DNA of 64,000 nt from Corticium candelabrum (taxonomy: Eukaryota; Porifera; Homoscleromorpha; Homosclerophorida; Plakinidae): NCBI RefSeq assembly GCF_963422355.1, contig NC_085087.1:5545509-5609508 (forward strand). Direction: 5' to 3'. This document shows, piece by piece, positions 44,993-56,510 of the stretch. Within the stretch, counting starts at the first letter, position 1. Each line of letters opens with the position of its first letter. The position numbers and the translations under genes were made by a program. The notes beneath the pieces were generated by a model. That model searched no databases, was not told where the DNA came from, and saw only the letters and a list, made by a program, of their open reading frames with translations.

Positions 44993-45047
44993 TGCGTGCG
45001 TGAGTGCGTGCGTGCGTGCATGCGTGTGTGCGTGCGTGTGTGTGTAT
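44921..45047. repeat. (GT)n/(GTGC)n microsatellite 3' of F4
   Basis: GT tract followed by CGTG/CGTGTG variants, in the same position as the tract 3' of F1. Confidence 0.95.
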
Positions 45048-45241
45048 CTTGTAATCGCTTTCAACATGGAACTTGCTGTTATTTACGACCCAAGAACTTG
45101 AAACTTTGTATAACTGGCGCAAACACAAACAAGCTTTATTTTATCTGATGCTGTTGCAACTTAACTTACAGTATCGTGCGTTCTGTGCTAAAATATGTAT
45201 TGAGTCAGCGTAAACGCTTTGTAAGTAGCAATAGATGTCAT

Positions 45242-46240
45242 TTACGAACTAACACGCAATTTCATTTCTGTAAATTTGAGAGAAATGTTGGACTGCCAAG
45301 TATTCCAATTGATTCCCTCGGAGTTACTAAACCTTTCATTTTTAAAGTAGAGACCATTCAAGTTAGAATAAAAACAACTTTTGTGCCACCAAGCTCCTTT
45401 AGACAAAGTGACGCAGTTGCTATTATACTTGTCATTGTCGCTGTCTTTAGTTGTAAAGGCCATTCCATTGTGATATGCTAATGAATCGCTTGCATTTCCA
45501 CTGTATGATGTAAAGGTCAGAGAATATTTACTCGACTCGTTACTTATCTGAAATCCTGCGTATTGAGCATGTACTCGACTGTCACTGAAATCCATTAGAT
45601 CTATACGAAGAGTCTGTGCCTGCTTTGTCAATCTGTGTATTTTGTCTAATCCCAACCAGAATTCTCTATTCAAGTCTCCAAATCCGTTTTTGTAGTCAGA
45701 CCATCCGCGGTAGAAGTCGACAGAACCGTCCTGGCGTCTCTGAAACACTGTCCAGCCACCACCGTCCGTCGACATATCACAGTACACTTGAAACGAGTCC
45801 AATCCATCTCCAAGGTCCAAAGTGTACACGCCGCTTAGCAGTTGGCCTAACTGTTTAGCCTCTTGACAACTTGTGTAACTTGTTTTATTGTCTGTATATT
45901 GTGACTGCAACTGATTGACCACTTCAGTCAGATTTGACAGTTTTTCTTCTATTTCCTCCAGACGCGAACAGCAGTTGCAGCTGCATTTGTTCTCTGGTGC
46001 TGGTCTTCCAGGCCAACCTGTTTTTCCACGGTCTCCTTTCTCTCCTTTTATTCCCACCATTGTTTTCGACATTAAACCGCTTGATGTACTATTCCCTCCA
46101 ACAGAAACTTGCACATTGATTTGTGCAACCGTCACACTGCTGTCGCCTTTCACTCCATGCGAAACGACGTGTGAGACAAACATTAACAATGACAGCAAAA
46201 TCCCCATTAGTCGATAGGAAATCATTTTAATCATCACCAT
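45242..46240 (-). CDS. Ficolin/ryncolin-like secreted lectin F4
   Basis: Single exon, 332 residues. The layout is as in F1, with the SED triplet after VKGDS missing, so collagen lies at about 63-80 (GIKGEKGDRGKTGWPGRP, six triplets) and the fibrinogen domain from about 122. It belongs to the short-linker class (SQYTDNKTSYTSC). Cluster CSCNCC and the four domain cysteines are kept; the loop reads KYNSNCVTLSKGAWWHKSC and the Ca-site motif KDSDND. The frame runs 26 codons further upstream, but that extension spans the TATA box, so 46240 is the start. AATAAA lies at 45135-45140 on the minus strand. It is the duplicate partner of F1, with decayed copy D tail-to-tail. Confidence 0.9.
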   Translation of the reverse strand: MVMIKMISYRLMGILLSLLMFVSHVVSHGVKGDSSVTVAQINVQVSVGGNSTSSGLMSKTMVGIKGEKGDRGKTGWPGRPAPENKCSCNCCSRLEEIEEKLSNLTEVVNQLQSQYTDNKTSYTSCQEAKQLGQLLSGVYTLDLGDGLDSFQVYCDMSTDGGGWTVFQRRQDGSVDFYRGWSDYKNGFGDLNREFWLGLDKIHRLTKQAQTLRIDLMDFSDSRVHAQYAGFQISNESSKYSLTFTSYSGNASDSLAYHNGMAFTTKDSDNDKYNSNCVTLSKGAWWHKSCFYSNLNGLYFKNERFSNSEGINWNTWQSNISLKFTEMKLRVSS

Positions 46241-46275
46241 CCAGCTGAATATGTGGACAGTGCTGCTGGGAGCCA

Positions 46276-46430
46276 CATTTATAGCCATCGCGTCTTGACC
46301 TGTTTCCTGTCGCTTCACCAGCCTCTCCGTTTCCTACCAATCATGTGTGAGCCCACGCAGACGCTCACTCAATTCACAGAACGAAATTTTGGCTGGTGGC
46401 GCTTGCAACCAAGTTGCAATTACGTCATTA
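46276..46430 (-). promoter_or_regulatory. F4 promoter, cut by a transposon
   Basis: TATAAATG lies at about 46276-46283, about 37 bases before the ATG, and an inverted CCAAT at 46337-46341. The CRE-like region (TTACGTCATTA at 46420-46430) directly abuts the left end of the THAP/DDE_4 element at 46431, so sequence beyond it is replaced by transposon. Confidence 0.7.
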
Positions 46431-47866
46431 GACCTATTATGCGGGCGTGGCACTAACGAAGTTATCACGTCTCACGGGACACTGGGGTGCTGCTACTTTG
46501 ATGTCTCGGCGTTTGTTAACCGCATGATTCCATAGCGAATGCAACAAGTTTTCTTTTCGAACCTAATAGCACGTATGGCAATGCATCGAATCAGGTAAGG
46601 CCACATTAGGAGTCCTGCTCTTATGTTTTGCGTCTTTTGCAGACATGAACAACCTCTTTCTGATCTCTGCCGTGACTCTGCCACGTTATTTTTAGTGATG
46701 ATGTAACATTGGGATTTGACAGACGTGAATTGTGGGTGCAAACTAGCGTACGTAGTAGGATATCGACTAGACGTGTTCTGTGTGGTTACGCACTTAGCAA
46801 ATGGTTTTGTTTGCACATCTTGAATACTTCCTACAATGTGCTTCATTTAGGAAATGACCTTCTCGAAGGCAAGTCTATAGACAAGTCTGGTGGTACTGAA
46901 AGGTAGGAAGGGAATGCATGATTTCATTTTGAGTTCTGACTGTACATCATGTTCAAGGAGTTGCTGCAGGAATTGAAGGAAAAGTAGAACTGCATCAAGT
47001 TACTTGAACGACGAATGAGAATGAAAGAAAATTAAAAAGTTGAGGCAATTCAGGATAATGATTAATGAAAAGATCTTGTTTACACAGGATTCTGCAGCTT
47101 TAGTAATTTTAAAGATCTCCTTTAAGTCGTCAGAGTAAGCTGCCAGTTCACTTATTTAAATACTGGTCAAAAGACATACAACTTTTGCAGACAGCCAATC
47201 GAGAAAATAATGTTCTCTTTCACCATTGAATGATTTGTTGCTAACTGTGGTTTCTCTTCCTTTCGGCCTAGAGAATCTGAGATGAAAGGCCTTCCTCTTG
47301 TTCACAACATTCTAGCACCTGAATCAACTCAATTATTGTTTTGTATATGACAATATATTGGTTTTCACTATCATTCTGGTCTACTGTGTCACATGCCCCA
47401 GGAGAAAACACACTGCCACTTGCTATTTCAACTTCATATTTATGGTGTAGTAATAATGGTCAATTACTCACAGCAATTTACCTACCTGCTGTCTACATTA
47501 CAACGTCCAACACACACAATTAAAACACCTAGCCTACTTACTACGAACGTGACTTTGTACCCACAGTTCACGTCTGTCAAGTCCCAATGTTACATCATCA
47601 CTAAAAATGACGCGGTAGAGTCACGATAGAGATCAGAAAGACGTTGTTCATGTCTGCAAAAGCTGCAAAACACGCAAGTGCCGGGTCCTAATGAGGCCTT
47701 GCCTGATTCAATGAATCGTTAGACGTGCTAGTAAAAAGTTCGAAAAGGAAACTTGTTGCTTTTGCCATAGACTCGCACGGTTAATATACACCGAGACATC
47801 AAAGTAGCACCCCAGTGTTCCGTGAAAAGTGATGACGTCGTTAATGTCACACCCGCAGAGAAGGTC
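46431..47866 (+). mobile_element. THAP/DDE_4-family element, DDE part deleted
   Basis: It begins GACCTATTATGCGGGCGTGG and ends with a related inverted sequence at 47866; the arms (about 46431-46760 and 47537-47866) are 330 bp and match those of 5256-7303. Inside, short plus-strand blocks match the middle of the same transposase type: ELLQELKEK and LLERRMRM (coiled coil), YTGFCSFSNFKDLL, and NDLLLTVVSLPFGLENLR (helix-turn-helix region), in shifting frames with stops. No DDE_4 catalytic blocks remain. Confidence 0.7.
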
Positions 47867-48104
47867 TGAAATCCGCCATCAATCTAACCACAGAGATATG
47901 TTGACGTCATCGCCACGTGAATCAAGCGTCATGCGATATTTGGCGCGGATGAGATTGCAAGATGCTAACCTGTGCTCGCCATCTGTTGTGGCTACCCTGT
48001 CACGCTGGTAAACATGACAATTTGGCTATCGATGCTATATAGATTTCGCAATTGCAAACTTCATGATGCAGCCACTTATTTTTAACTAGAGTCATACTTC
48101 AATT

Positions 48105-48620
48105 ATTGAACACTCCCCAATATCGGACACTGGCGTACGGAAACCAGACGAAGATTTCTTGTATCTACGGCGTGAATGTAGAGAGTAGTACCACGACGTG
48201 CTAGATTCAGCTCGATCACTTGCCGTATTGCAGCTGGTTCACGGTGACAAAACAGAACTTTTGCTGTTTTTCCTGTCCATTGGACACCCAATTAAATATC
48301 GGACAGCCGCCGGTTTTTGCTTTCGCCAGTACCAAAAAGTTCACTGTCTGCACCTTGAAATAATAGGTAGCTTTGTACGTTGCTCTTCAGGAAGCTGCAA
48401 TTAAAAGAGGATGGGTCTTGTTCTCTGGTATCGGACACCCGCTTTGCTTGATGCGAATGCAATATAGGCGAAAACCGTGAATAATTGTGTTAATGTTGAC
48501 TGCAGACGTCTACTAGATGCCCACCGAGCACGGAAAGTATCTGACTTGTCTCCATATTAAACAAAAGAAGTATTTACAGAGAAAATTAGATCTTAAAATG
48601 ACTCTTATGATGCATATATT
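48105..48620. mobile_element. ATCGGACA-family repeat copy
   Basis: It starts ACACTCCCCAATATCGGACA and contains ATATCGGACAGCCGCCGG and GGTATCGGACACCCG, then an arm (GTTGACTGCAGACGTCTACT, then ACCGAGCACGGAAAGTATCT) that matches the inverted arm of 34920-35060. Only one arm pairs with the 35-kb copy. No coding capacity is seen. Confidence 0.6.
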
Positions 48621-49615
48621 GGGCAAGATGTCAGATTACAAAATTAGAATAATCAAATGGCCTGCTGCAGTTTTCGATTTGTGTAATAATTAAGATCTAA
48701 CATGATAGGTTTCCAACATTTCAACAACCACCCTATCAAAATGCAAATTGTTGCACTAAAAGATCAAAAGTATATTAAAACTTTCGAAAAGATTATAGGG
48801 TTAAAAATCATTGAAATGCTAAAGTTAAAATGATCAAAAGGGCACAGACCCGCACGTAGCCTCTTTCAACGTCCAGTCTTGCTGTTAATTACGACTCAAA
48901 TTCTTAACACATTTGTAGCAGGCGCAAACACAAACGAGTTTTTATTTTTCTGATGCTATTGCAACACGACTACAGTAGAGTGCGTTCTGTGCTAATATCA
49001 ATGTATTGAGTCAGTGTAATCGCTTTGTAAGTAGTAGTAGATGTCATTTACGAACTAACACGCAATTTCATTTCTGTAAATTTGAGAGGAATGCCGTCCT
49101 GCCAAGTAGACAAAACGATCCCAAGGTAGTTAGTAGACTTTATATTTTTCAAGTAGAGACTATTCAAGTTAGATTTATGACAATGGTAGTACCACCATGC
49201 TCCTTTCCAGTCTACAATTAACACAGTAGGTACTTGACCTAAAATAAAAACTAGTTTGTGTTTGCGTCTGCTACAAATGTGCTAAGGATTTGAGTCGTGA
49301 TTAACAGCAAGATTGGACGTTTGAAATGGGTTACAAGCGGGTCTGTGTCCCTTTTGTTCATTTTGTCTTTTGCATTTCAATGTTATTTAAACCTGTAAAT
49401 TTTTCAAAAGTTTTAATGTACTTTTGATTTTTTAGCGCAAAAATTTGCAATTTTTGTTGAGCAGTAATTCTATTGTTTGATAAGGTTGTTGTTGAAATGT
49501 TGGAAACCTATCATGTTAGATCGTAGTTATTACACAAATTGAAAACTGCAGCAGGCCATTTGATTATTCTAATTTTGTAACCTGCCATCTTGCCCAACAT
49601 CATAGCCACATATAA
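48605..49615. repeat. Large palindrome around a ficolin remnant
   Basis: The arms at about 48620-48945 and 49240-49610 are diverged reverse complements: AATCAAATGGCCTGCTGCAG at 48651-48670 versus CTGCAGCAGGCCATTTGATT at 49547-49566, and CACAAACGAG versus CTAGTTTGTG near the inside. The spacer holds a ficolin C-terminal fragment and its 3' flank. Confidence 0.75.
49048..49215 (-). pseudogene. Ficolin-like C-terminal fragment F5
   Basis: About 55 uninterrupted codons match the end of F8: VDWKGAWWYYHCHKSNLNSL, then YLKNIKSTNYLGIV, then STWQDGIPLKFTEMKLRVSS and a TAA at 49048-49050. Everything upstream of the GAWWY block is missing; similarity stops at about 49215 where the palindrome arm begins. 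It has no promoter or start. Confidence 0.8.
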
Positions 49616-49834
49616 AGTGAAAAAAATTGTCCCACCACTTTTACTTGGAACTATTTCACATAACCAATGTACTATACCATATAAGATGGAACATTGGCGG
49701 GAATTTATTTTGACTGTTTGCTAAATATTGACGATAAATCAGTAAAAGCATGTTGGCGGATTATATTTTAGCGGTACGACATCGTTGTTGGATAATATAT
49801 GTACGATATTCCCCACCCATGCACTGCGTAGAGT

Positions 49835-50395
49835 CATCAATTATCGGACACTCCCCAATATCGGACACTGGCGTACGAAAACCAGACGACAATTTCTTGT
49901 CTCTAAGGCATGAACGTAGGGAATAGTCACATGGTAACACGACGTGCTAGATTGAGCTTGATCACTTGGCGTATTGCTGTTCACGGTTACAAACTAGAAC
50001 TTCCGCAGCTTTTCCCGTATATCGGACATGTTTATCAAATATTGGACAGCCGCCGGTTTTTGCTTTCGACGGTACTACAGTTTACTGTCTGCATCTTGAA
50101 ATAATAAGAACATGCAGCGTCGGATCCTGGAAATTTTTGAAAGAGGGGTTTCACCGTTAGCAGTTATTTATAGCATTACTAATTTTCTCTTTTCTAATGA
50201 AATTATTAAAATTATTAAACCAAGCCTATTGAAAAAGAGGGGGTTGCAACTTCCTAAACCCCTTCTAGATCCGGCCCTGTACATGTCTCTTCTGCTCGCA
50301 GTGATAACAACAGATCAGCAGCTTTGCACGCTGCTCTTCAGGAAGCTGAAGAAGAGGTGCGGATCGTGTTCTTAAGATTGCATGCCCATCCTCGT
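49835..50395. mobile_element. ATCGGACA-family repeat copy with a nested MITE
   Basis: It starts AATTATCGGACACTCCCCAA and is directly collinear with 48105-48420, including the GCTCTTCAGGAAGCTG block at its right. A hAT-type MITE (about 50116-50279) interrupts it. Confidence 0.65.
50116..50279. mobile_element. hAT-type MITE, second copy
   Basis: The reverse complement is collinear with the MITE at 105-259 (shared words AGTTGCAACCCCCTC-like, TATAAATAACTGCTA). The right end GATCCGGCCCTG is good; the left end CAGCGTCGGATCCTGG is diverged. Flanks ACATG on both sides suggest a short target duplication. Confidence 0.65.
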
Positions 50396-50449
50396 TAAAA
50401 TAATCTTAACAATTACTCTTTACTGTTGTTTTTGTAGCAAACTTGTTTT

Positions 50450-50983
50450 GCTATAGAATTGGTTGAAACCTGGTGGTCGAGTGATAGCTCATGATTTCGT
50501 AACGTGATTGTTCCGGATCATCAACACAAAAACTTAAATGCTATCAAATAATTGTCATTTTAGTGATGTCACGGTTTCTGACTACTTAGAGGTATAAAGC
50601 AGTTGCGTTTCTCCTTGCCAAAAGGTTTAAATTAATTTAAACCAGATTTTTGCAACGGCTGCATGGTCTCGGATTGCCCAAATATCAAGCAAGAAGAGAA
50701 TTCTACATTCAAGACGCTATTACAAGACAAGCCATAGGGAAAGAAAACTGGAACGAAATATTGAAGGTCGACTGGTTTAACTATAATGTTTAGACAAAAC
50801 CGAAATAACTATTGTGTGTTAATTAATTATGTGTGTTGGTGTACTGTGCTTTACTATCTCTGGGTTGTGTCTAGGGAGACTATGGAGAATTGTTTCAAAT
50901 ACCCTGCAGACAAACGTAAATGGGCAGTGGAAGGTGTTCTGTTTCCATGCATCTTTCCAGCTGAAAGACCTCGTGATATGTAG
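50450..50983 (+). pseudogene. Unidentified multi-exon gene, decayed copy E
   Basis: It keeps the LVEAWW exon in decayed form (about 50455-50590), then about 50646-50769 (REFYIQDAITRQAIGKENWN and EILK, donor AAG/gtcgac) and 50869-50983 (VVSRETMENCFKYPADKRKW, then EGVLFPCIFPAERPRDM and stop). The acceptor of the last exon has changed from CTAG to CTGG. It lies tail-to-tail with F6. Confidence 0.5.
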
Positions 50984-51487
50984 ACCGGTTGAACAAGTTT
51001 ATGTAGAGACCGATTTCTAATTGGCGCTGTGATGGCATCTAATGATCCACGACTGTTTGGCGCATGCTACTTTGCGCTAACTTATCGTTCACATGCGCAG
51101 GTCAGGTATTAAAGTTTTGTGTAAAGTTGCCTCCGGTAAATCGCGTTTAATTGTATACTGTTCTAAGGAAATCGATCGGCTACGCATGCAGGCGACATTA
51201 GAAAGAGCCCGAGGCTCTACTCACTATGGTACGTTGTGCAGTAGCGATTTTATTCAAGATAGTACTAGCTAATTAGCTAAGTACATTATAAATAATTAGT
51301 GTGTTACGGCTGTCCAAGATTGGCAGGGCAAATAAACATTGAAATTTTGAACGTTGCTTCTCCTGTAGCATAAAAACAGTTTTCGTTCTAAGTGGACACC
51401 AAAAATTATGTCTCGGGCGGGTAAGAAACCCTTTTTTCAAATCCATAGCTGTACGTCCCTAGGCCGCTTGTAATGGCTTTTAATTAC

Positions 51488-51598
<111 letters not shown>

Positions 51599-51719
51599 CC
51601 TTGAAACATTTGTAGTAGGCGCAAACACATACAAGCTTCTTTCTTATCTGCTGCTGCAACACGAGTACAGTAGAGTATTGAGTCAGCGTAAACGCTTTTT
51701 AAGTAGCAGTAGATGTCAT

Positions 51720-52733
51720 TTACGAATTAACACGCAATTTCATTTCTGTAAATTTGAGAGGAATGTTGTGTTGCCAAGTATTCCAAACGATTCCAGCGTA
51801 TTTAGTAGTAGCCTTTTCATTTTTCAAGTAGAGAGTATTCAAGTTACAATCAAAACATTTGTAGTGCCACCATGGTCCTTTATAGGTAGTGGCGCAGTTG
51901 ATACTCAGCTGGTCATTGTCGTTGTCTTTAGTTGTAAAGGCCATCCCGTTGTGATGAGCCATTGCATTGCCTGCGTTTCCACTGTATGATGTGTAGGCCA
52001 GAGAGTATTTACTCGACTCGTCACTTATCTGAAACCCTCTGTATTCAGCATGTACTCGACGGACACTGAAATCCATTAGATCTACACGAAGAGTCTGTGC
52101 CCGCTTTGTCATTCTGTGTATTTTGTCTAATCCCAACCAGAATTCTCCGTTCAAGTCTCCAAATCCGTTTTTGTAGGCAGACCATCCGCGGTAGAAATCG
52201 ACAGAACCGTCCTGGCGTCTCTGAAACACTGTCCAGCCACCACCGTCTGTCGACATATCACAGTACACTTGAAACGAGCCCAATCCATCTCCAAGGTCCA
52301 AAGTGTACACGCCACTAAGCAGTTTGCCTAACTGTTTAGCCTCTTGACAACTTGTGTAACTTCTTTCTTTGTCTCTGTTTTGTGACTGTAACTGATTGAC
52401 CACTTCAGTCAGATTTGATAGTTTTCCTTCGATTTCTTCTAGACGCGAACAGCAGTTGCAGCTGAATTTGTTGTCTGGTGCTGGTCTTCCAGGCGGACCT
52501 GCTTTCCCACGGTCTCCTTTTTCTCCTTTCATTCCCAGCATTTTTCTCGACTTCAAACCATTTGATGTACTATTATTGCCTCCAAGAGAAACTTGCACAT
52601 TGATTTGTGCAACCGTCACGCTGTCTTCACTGCTGTCACCTTCTACTCCACGGGAAGCGACGTGTGTGACAAATATAAGCAATAGGAGCAGAAACCCGAT
52701 TAGTCGATTCGAAATCATTGTGATCATCACCAT
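51720..52733 (-). CDS. Ficolin/ryncolin-like secreted lectin F6
   Basis: Single exon, 337 residues beginning MVMITMISNRLIGFLLLLLI (signal peptide). Collagen is GMKGEKGDRGKAGPPGRP (six triplets); the cysteine cluster reads FSCNCC, its first Cys replaced by Phe. Short-linker class (SQNRDKERSYTSC). The fibrinogen domain keeps four cysteines; the loop reads QLSINCATTYKGPWWHYKC, with Pro in place of the usual Ala in GAWW, which may alter the binding pocket. VEGDSSED replaces VKGDSSED. No AATAAA was found at the usual place, where CAAGCTTCTTTC stands instead of AAGCTTTATT. Confidence 0.9.
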   Translation of the reverse strand: MVMITMISNRLIGFLLLLLIFVTHVASRGVEGDSSEDSVTVAQINVQVSLGGNNSTSNGLKSRKMLGMKGEKGDRGKAGPPGRPAPDNKFSCNCCSRLEEIEGKLSNLTEVVNQLQSQNRDKERSYTSCQEAKQLGKLLSGVYTLDLGDGLGSFQVYCDMSTDGGGWTVFQRRQDGSVDFYRGWSAYKNGFGDLNGEFWLGLDKIHRMTKRAQTLRVDLMDFSVRRVHAEYRGFQISDESSKYSLAYTSYSGNAGNAMAHHNGMAFTTKDNDNDQLSINCATTYKGPWWHYKCFDCNLNTLYLKNEKATTKYAGIVWNTWQHNIPLKFTEMKLRVNS

Positions 52734-52765
52734 TCAACTGTATGTCGGTTGTGCTGCTGGAGTCA

Positions 52766-52927
52766 CTTTTATAGTCATCGCGTTTCGACCTATTTCCGTA
52801 CTAATTACCTCTTCACCGTGTTCTCCGTTTGTTACCAATCACGTGTGAGCCCACGTAGACGCCCACTCAACAGAACGAAAAGCGGTAAGCGCGGAATTGC
52901 TTGCAAACAAGTTGCAAATTGACGTCA
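52766..52927 (-). promoter_or_regulatory. F6 promoter: TATA, CCAAT, CRE
   Basis: TATAAAAG at 52766-52773, an inverted CCAAT at 52835-52839 followed by an E-box (CACGTG), and a perfect CRE TGACGTCA at 52920-52927. Confidence 0.75.
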
Positions 52928-52929
52928 TG

Positions 52930-54300
52930 AATTGCTTGCCCGTGTCTATCTACCGGTAAGCAGACAAATCTGCAATTTAGACAAACTTAGCAAACATTTT
53001 GCTTTCCCTACCGCTTTCTGACTGCCGTAACTTTGAGGTAGACTGACGCAATGATCGAGTTGTGGTTCCTCCCAAACGGGATCCCATTACAACTGATCAT
53101 GAACACTTGATAAGTAACTCGCTTGTTGTCCAAACAAAATACAGTACATTAAGCATATAATTCCACTCTGATCGGCTAAAGGTATTCTGTCGAGATTGCA
53201 TTTGGAAAGGGAGTGGTCACATCACGTGCTAAAGAGCCCTTCCTTCTCTTGCGCAGATTAGTCTAAACATTTCATTCTAGACCAAACTGCTCTGATTCTG
53301 GTTGAGTTCGAGCAAATATTTCTTTTGTCTACCCTACTAATATATAAAAGCTACGCACTCGTTACATGCAGTACTGTACTACTATAGAGCTGAATGCGTT
53401 AGATATGCATGCACGGGTACGGTGAATGTATTTGCAAGAAGTCTAATCGGCCTGGACAGGCACGACGGATTTAGCTTGTTTAACGGGCGTGACACTACTC
53501 ACTCAACTTCCTTTGCTAGAATCCAGCCTGCATACGCCACTGCACTGTCGTCACTCAGTAATTGCTGCATGTGACTATTTGCTCCACGCTAAGCGACGTG
53601 TGTGACAACAGTAACGGTAGTCGAGTTTACGCCAGCACGTGGTCGAGCATGTGGATAGACATGAACGCGCGAGGAGAGTACTGGGTACGAGTCTAGATGA
53701 ACTGTAGGCGCGTATCTTGCTGCGTACAAGTTGCAATTTGACAAATAAATAATATATTGCCTACTCGTAATTTACCGATAAGCAAACAAACCCGCAGTTT
53801 GTACAAATTTATCAAAGTTTGTGCTTGCAATGCGGTACCGTTTTCTGGCTGCAATAACATTGAGTAAAATGTTGTAATGAGTTACTAATTAAGGTTGTCT
53901 GTGACTCCATGGCTAAAATTTTTTGCATCGTACGCTGTGCGTTAACTCTGCATTGCTCGTTCTCATTGTATAGCTGCTACATTTATTGTTCGACTCATAA
54001 ATAATTATACACGGCTATGTATAGTCAGACTAATGGTTGTCATTGTACGGCTGTCAATATTGGAAGAACATAAAATATTGCAACCGGTATCTAATATAGA
54101 ATTAGCACTTAATTAGATGTAATCTATAAAAATTATTATAATGTTTAGTTTAAAAATTATTTTGGGCCGTTGCCTATTTCTTGGCATGAAAATAGCTTGG
54201 GTATTAAAATGTATAGAAATGTCAAGCTATATGTCGAAACGTTGTTACTGTCTTATAATATGGTCTGCATGCATGTGTCCGTTCATATATATCTGGACAT
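52930..54300. repeat. Distal ficolin 5'-flank repeat (F6 copy)
   Basis: Matches 58310-59500 in direct orientation and 26460-27440 inverted. It contains a TATA-like CTAATATATAAAAG near 53338, but no reading frame follows, and a second diverged copy of the proximal flank at about 53750-53880. No gene is seen. Confidence 0.6.
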
Positions 54301-54549
54301 CGAGGCACTAGGAATTTATGCCTCGGGCTGGTAGTAAACCCTTTTTAAAACTTGCTACGTCCCCGGACCGCTTGTAATTTCTTTCAACGTCAAGCTTATT
54401 GTTAATTACAACATTTTTAACATACGCAAACACAAACAAGCTTTTGTTTTGCCTGCTGATGCTGCAACTCGACTACAGTAGTGCGTTCTGTGCTAAAATT
54501 AATGAATTGAGTTAACGTAAACGCTCTCTAACTAGCATGTAGATGTCAT

Positions 54550-55627
54550 TTACGAACTAACACGCAATTTTATTCTGTAAATTTGAGAGGAATGCGATCC
54601 TGCCAAGTAGACCAAACGATCCCACTGGCGTTAGTAGACTTTTCATTTTCAAGTAGAGACCATTCAAGTTGGTCTTATGACAATAGTCGTACCATCATGC
54701 TCCATTCCAGTCAACAGCCCAATTGCTACTTCACGGACTCTTAATGTTTAAGATGTCGTTGTCAGCATCCTTACTAAGGACCTTAGTGGTAAATTTCATT
54801 CCTTTGTGCCTAGCCAATGCCTCTCCTGCGCTCCCTTGTAACTAACATTCATAGTTCAGCAAGTACTTAATCCTCTCGTCTTCTGCTACGAATCCTGTGT
54901 ATTTGGCATAAACTCGACGACCACTGCAATCTATTACATCTACTCGAAGAATCTGTGCCTGCTTTGTCAGTCTGTGTGTTTTGTCTAATCCCAACCAGAA
55001 TTCTCTGTTCAAGACTCAAAATCCGTCTTTGTAGTCAGACCATCCGCAGTAGAAGTTGACAGAACCGTCTTGGCGTTTCTGAAACACTGTCCGGCCACCA
55101 CCGTCTGTCGACATATCACAGTACACTTGAAACGAGTCCAATCCATCTCCAACATCCAACGTGTACACTCTACTCAGTAGTTTGCTAACTGTTTAGCCTC
55201 TTGACAACTTGTGTAACTTCTATCTTTGTCGGTATTGCTTTTCTTAGTTATGCTTTTTGTTTTATTCTCTGCCTTTTATGACTGCAACTGATTGACAACT
55301 GCAGTCAGATTTGATAGTTTCTCTTCTATTTGATCCTGTCGCGAACAGAAGTTGCAGCTGCATTTGTTCTCTGGTGCTGGATCTTGCAGGCGGACCTGCT
55401 TTCTCACGGTCTCCTTTCTCTCCTTTCATTCCCATCATGTTTCTCGTCATAAAACCATTTGATGTACTATTCCCTCCAAGAAAAATTTGCACATTGATTT
55501 GTGCAACCGTCACGCTGTCTTCACTGCTGTCACCTTTCACTCTATGCGAAGCGACGTGTGTGACAAACATCAATAATAACAGCAAAATCCACATTAGTCG
55601 ATAAGAAATCATTGTGATCATCACCAT
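54550..55627 (-). pseudogene. Ficolin-like pseudogene F7
   Basis: The full length of a ficolin gene is recognisable, from MVMITMISYRLMWILLLLLM to the C-terminus at 54550, in the long-linker, long-loop class of F8 and F9. The frame is lost just after the collagen stretch (GMKGEKGDREKAGPPA..., where a GDRG glycine reads Glu), and further shifts, stops and missing bases follow in the coiled coil and fibrinogen domain. The promoter (TATAAAAG at 55661-55668, CCAAT) survives, so it might still be transcribed. Confidence 0.85.
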
Positions 55628-55822
55628 CCAACTGTATGTCGGCAGTGTTGCTGCGAGTCACTTTTATAGTCACTGGGTGTCCACCTATTCCTGTGCTATC
55701 TATCACTTCACCGGCATCTCCGTTTCCTACCAATCATGTGTGAGTCCACGCAGACGCTCACTCAAATAATTTTAGGCTGTAAAAACGGGTTGTGCTTGCC
55801 AACAAGTTGCAAATTTACGTCA

Positions 55823-56510
55823 AGACCTTTACTGCTTGTGTGGCAGTCTGGCGACGTCATCGGGACACGGGGTGCTACTTTGATGTCTTGGCGTTTGCTA
55901 ACAGCTTGATTCTAGAGCGAAAGCAACAAGTTTTCTTTTCGAACGTTTAGTAGCACGTCTAGCAATGCATCGAATCATGTAAGGCCTCATTAGGACACGG
56001 CTCTTTTGTGTTTTGCGTCTTTTGCAGACATGAACAACCTCTTTCTGATCTCTGCAGTGACTCTACCGCGTCATTTTCAGTGATGATGTAACATTGGGAT
56101 TTGACAGACGTGATCGAACTGTGGGTATTAACTTTCGTACCTAGTAGGATATCAACTAGACGTGTGTGGTACGCACTTTGGTTTGCACCCCTTGAATACT
56201 TCTTAGAATGTGCTTCGTTTAGGGAATGACCGACGCGAAGATAAAGTGTAAAGACAAGTCTGGTAGTATGCTTACTGAGAGGTAGGAATTGACTGCATGA
56301 TTTCATCTTGAGTTCTGACTGTGCATCATGTTGGGAGCTGCAGCAGGAATTGAAGGAAAAGCAGAACTGAATCAAGTTACTTAAAAGACAAATAAGAATG
56401 GAAGGAAATTGGAAAGTTGAGGCAATTCAGGTTAATGATGAAAAGATTTTGTTTAAACAGGATTCTGCAGCTTTAGTACTTTTAAAGATTTTTAATTAAA
56501 GCAATAATTA
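55823..56510. mobile_element. THAP/DDE_4-family element, 5' part only
   Basis: It starts GACCTTTACTGCTTG at 55823 and is collinear with 46431-47110, including the coiled-coil relic and ACAGGATTCTGCAGCTTTAG. The right terminus is absent. It sits at the same place in the 5' flank of F7 as the element at 46431 does in F4. Confidence 0.7.
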
